DNA of 64,000 nucleotides from Stanieria sp. NIES-3757. Lineage in GTDB: Bacteria > Cyanobacteriota > Cyanobacteriia > Cyanobacteriales > Xenococcaceae. A program made the position numbers and the translations under genes. How positions within the stretch are numbered: position 1 is the stretch's first letter; every line of letters starts with the position of its first letter. Shown in pieces: positions 63,937-64,000 of this stretch. The DNA is taken from the NCBI GenBank assembly GCA_002355455.1, contig AP017375.1, positions 2,480,001 through 2,544,000 of the forward strand, in the 5' to 3' direction. Under the pieces are notes generated by a model. The model saw only the letters and a list, made by a program, of their open reading frames with translations. It searched no databases and had not been told where the DNA came from.

Positions 63937-64000
63937 TTTTCAGCACTCCTTTGGTTATATGGAACATTTTATTGGTAGTTGGCTAGCGATCCAAACTAAT

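Overview
The window is a piece of a cyanobacterial chromosome. The evidence is beta-carboxysome genes (ccmK, L, M, N), form IB RuBisCO with rbcX, cyanobacterial NDH-1 CO2-uptake subunits, a phylloquinone pathway (menF, menD, menA), cyanobacteria-only families (Ycf35, DUF3086, DUF3119, DUF4330, CAAD/CurT) and very frequent HIP1 octamers (GCGATCGC). The DNA is AT-rich and intergenic spaces are fairly long. I cannot name the species from the sequence alone.

Layout. 0.4-3.2 kb: a saccharopine-dehydrogenase-like oxidoreductase, a DUF2997/Ycf35/ferredoxin operon and a YiaA/B-like membrane protein. 3.4-16.1 kb is the carbon-concentrating block. A CO2-hydration NDH-1 module (ndhF4-ndhD4-cupB type) is divergent from ccmK-ccmK-ccmK-ccmL-ccmM-ccmN, which ends at a strong terminator, followed by rbcL-rbcX-rbcS. 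NDH-1 brings in and hydrates CO2, CcmK/L form the shell, CcmM and CcmN organise RuBisCO and tie it to the shell, and RbcX assists RuBisCO assembly. 16-23 kb: hisIE, a DUF4330 protein, speA, a methyltransferase, a stand-alone GAF protein with both cyanobacteriochrome cysteines, and an FHA-GAF protein. 22.9-27.9 kb: a DCC-family protein and menD/menF/menA.

28-35 kb: a sorbosone-dehydrogenase-like lipoprotein, DUF3086, DUF3119, an MlaE-type permease, an exported Pcm, a relic of pdxH and an SfnB/DszC-like flavoprotein. 35.2-49.6 kb is the accessory part. It has two insertion sequences with recognisable ends, two OmpR-type two-component systems, an operon of APC permease, lipoprotein methyltransferase, flavocytochrome and tiny membrane protein preceded by a hairpin-rich leader, a DUF6888/DUF6887 pair, and three gene relics (MauE-like, RelE-like, one unknown). 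49.7-64 kb returns to mostly housekeeping genes: acs, lexA with its own SOS box, dus, a transglutaminase-like protein, a P-type ATPase, a REC-PAS-GGDEF protein, trpC, lpdA, a PilB/GspE-N-like protein without a motor domain, and a CurT-like CAAD protein.

The best candidates for something new are: the free-standing two-cysteine GAF photoreceptor-like protein at 21.1 kb; the three-hairpin region at 44.8-44.9 kb next to the permease/methyltransferase/flavocytochrome operon; the hairpin cluster at 61.9 kb with mutually exclusive pairings; and the motor-less PilB-like protein at 62.2 kb. No tRNA, rRNA or CRISPR array was seen.
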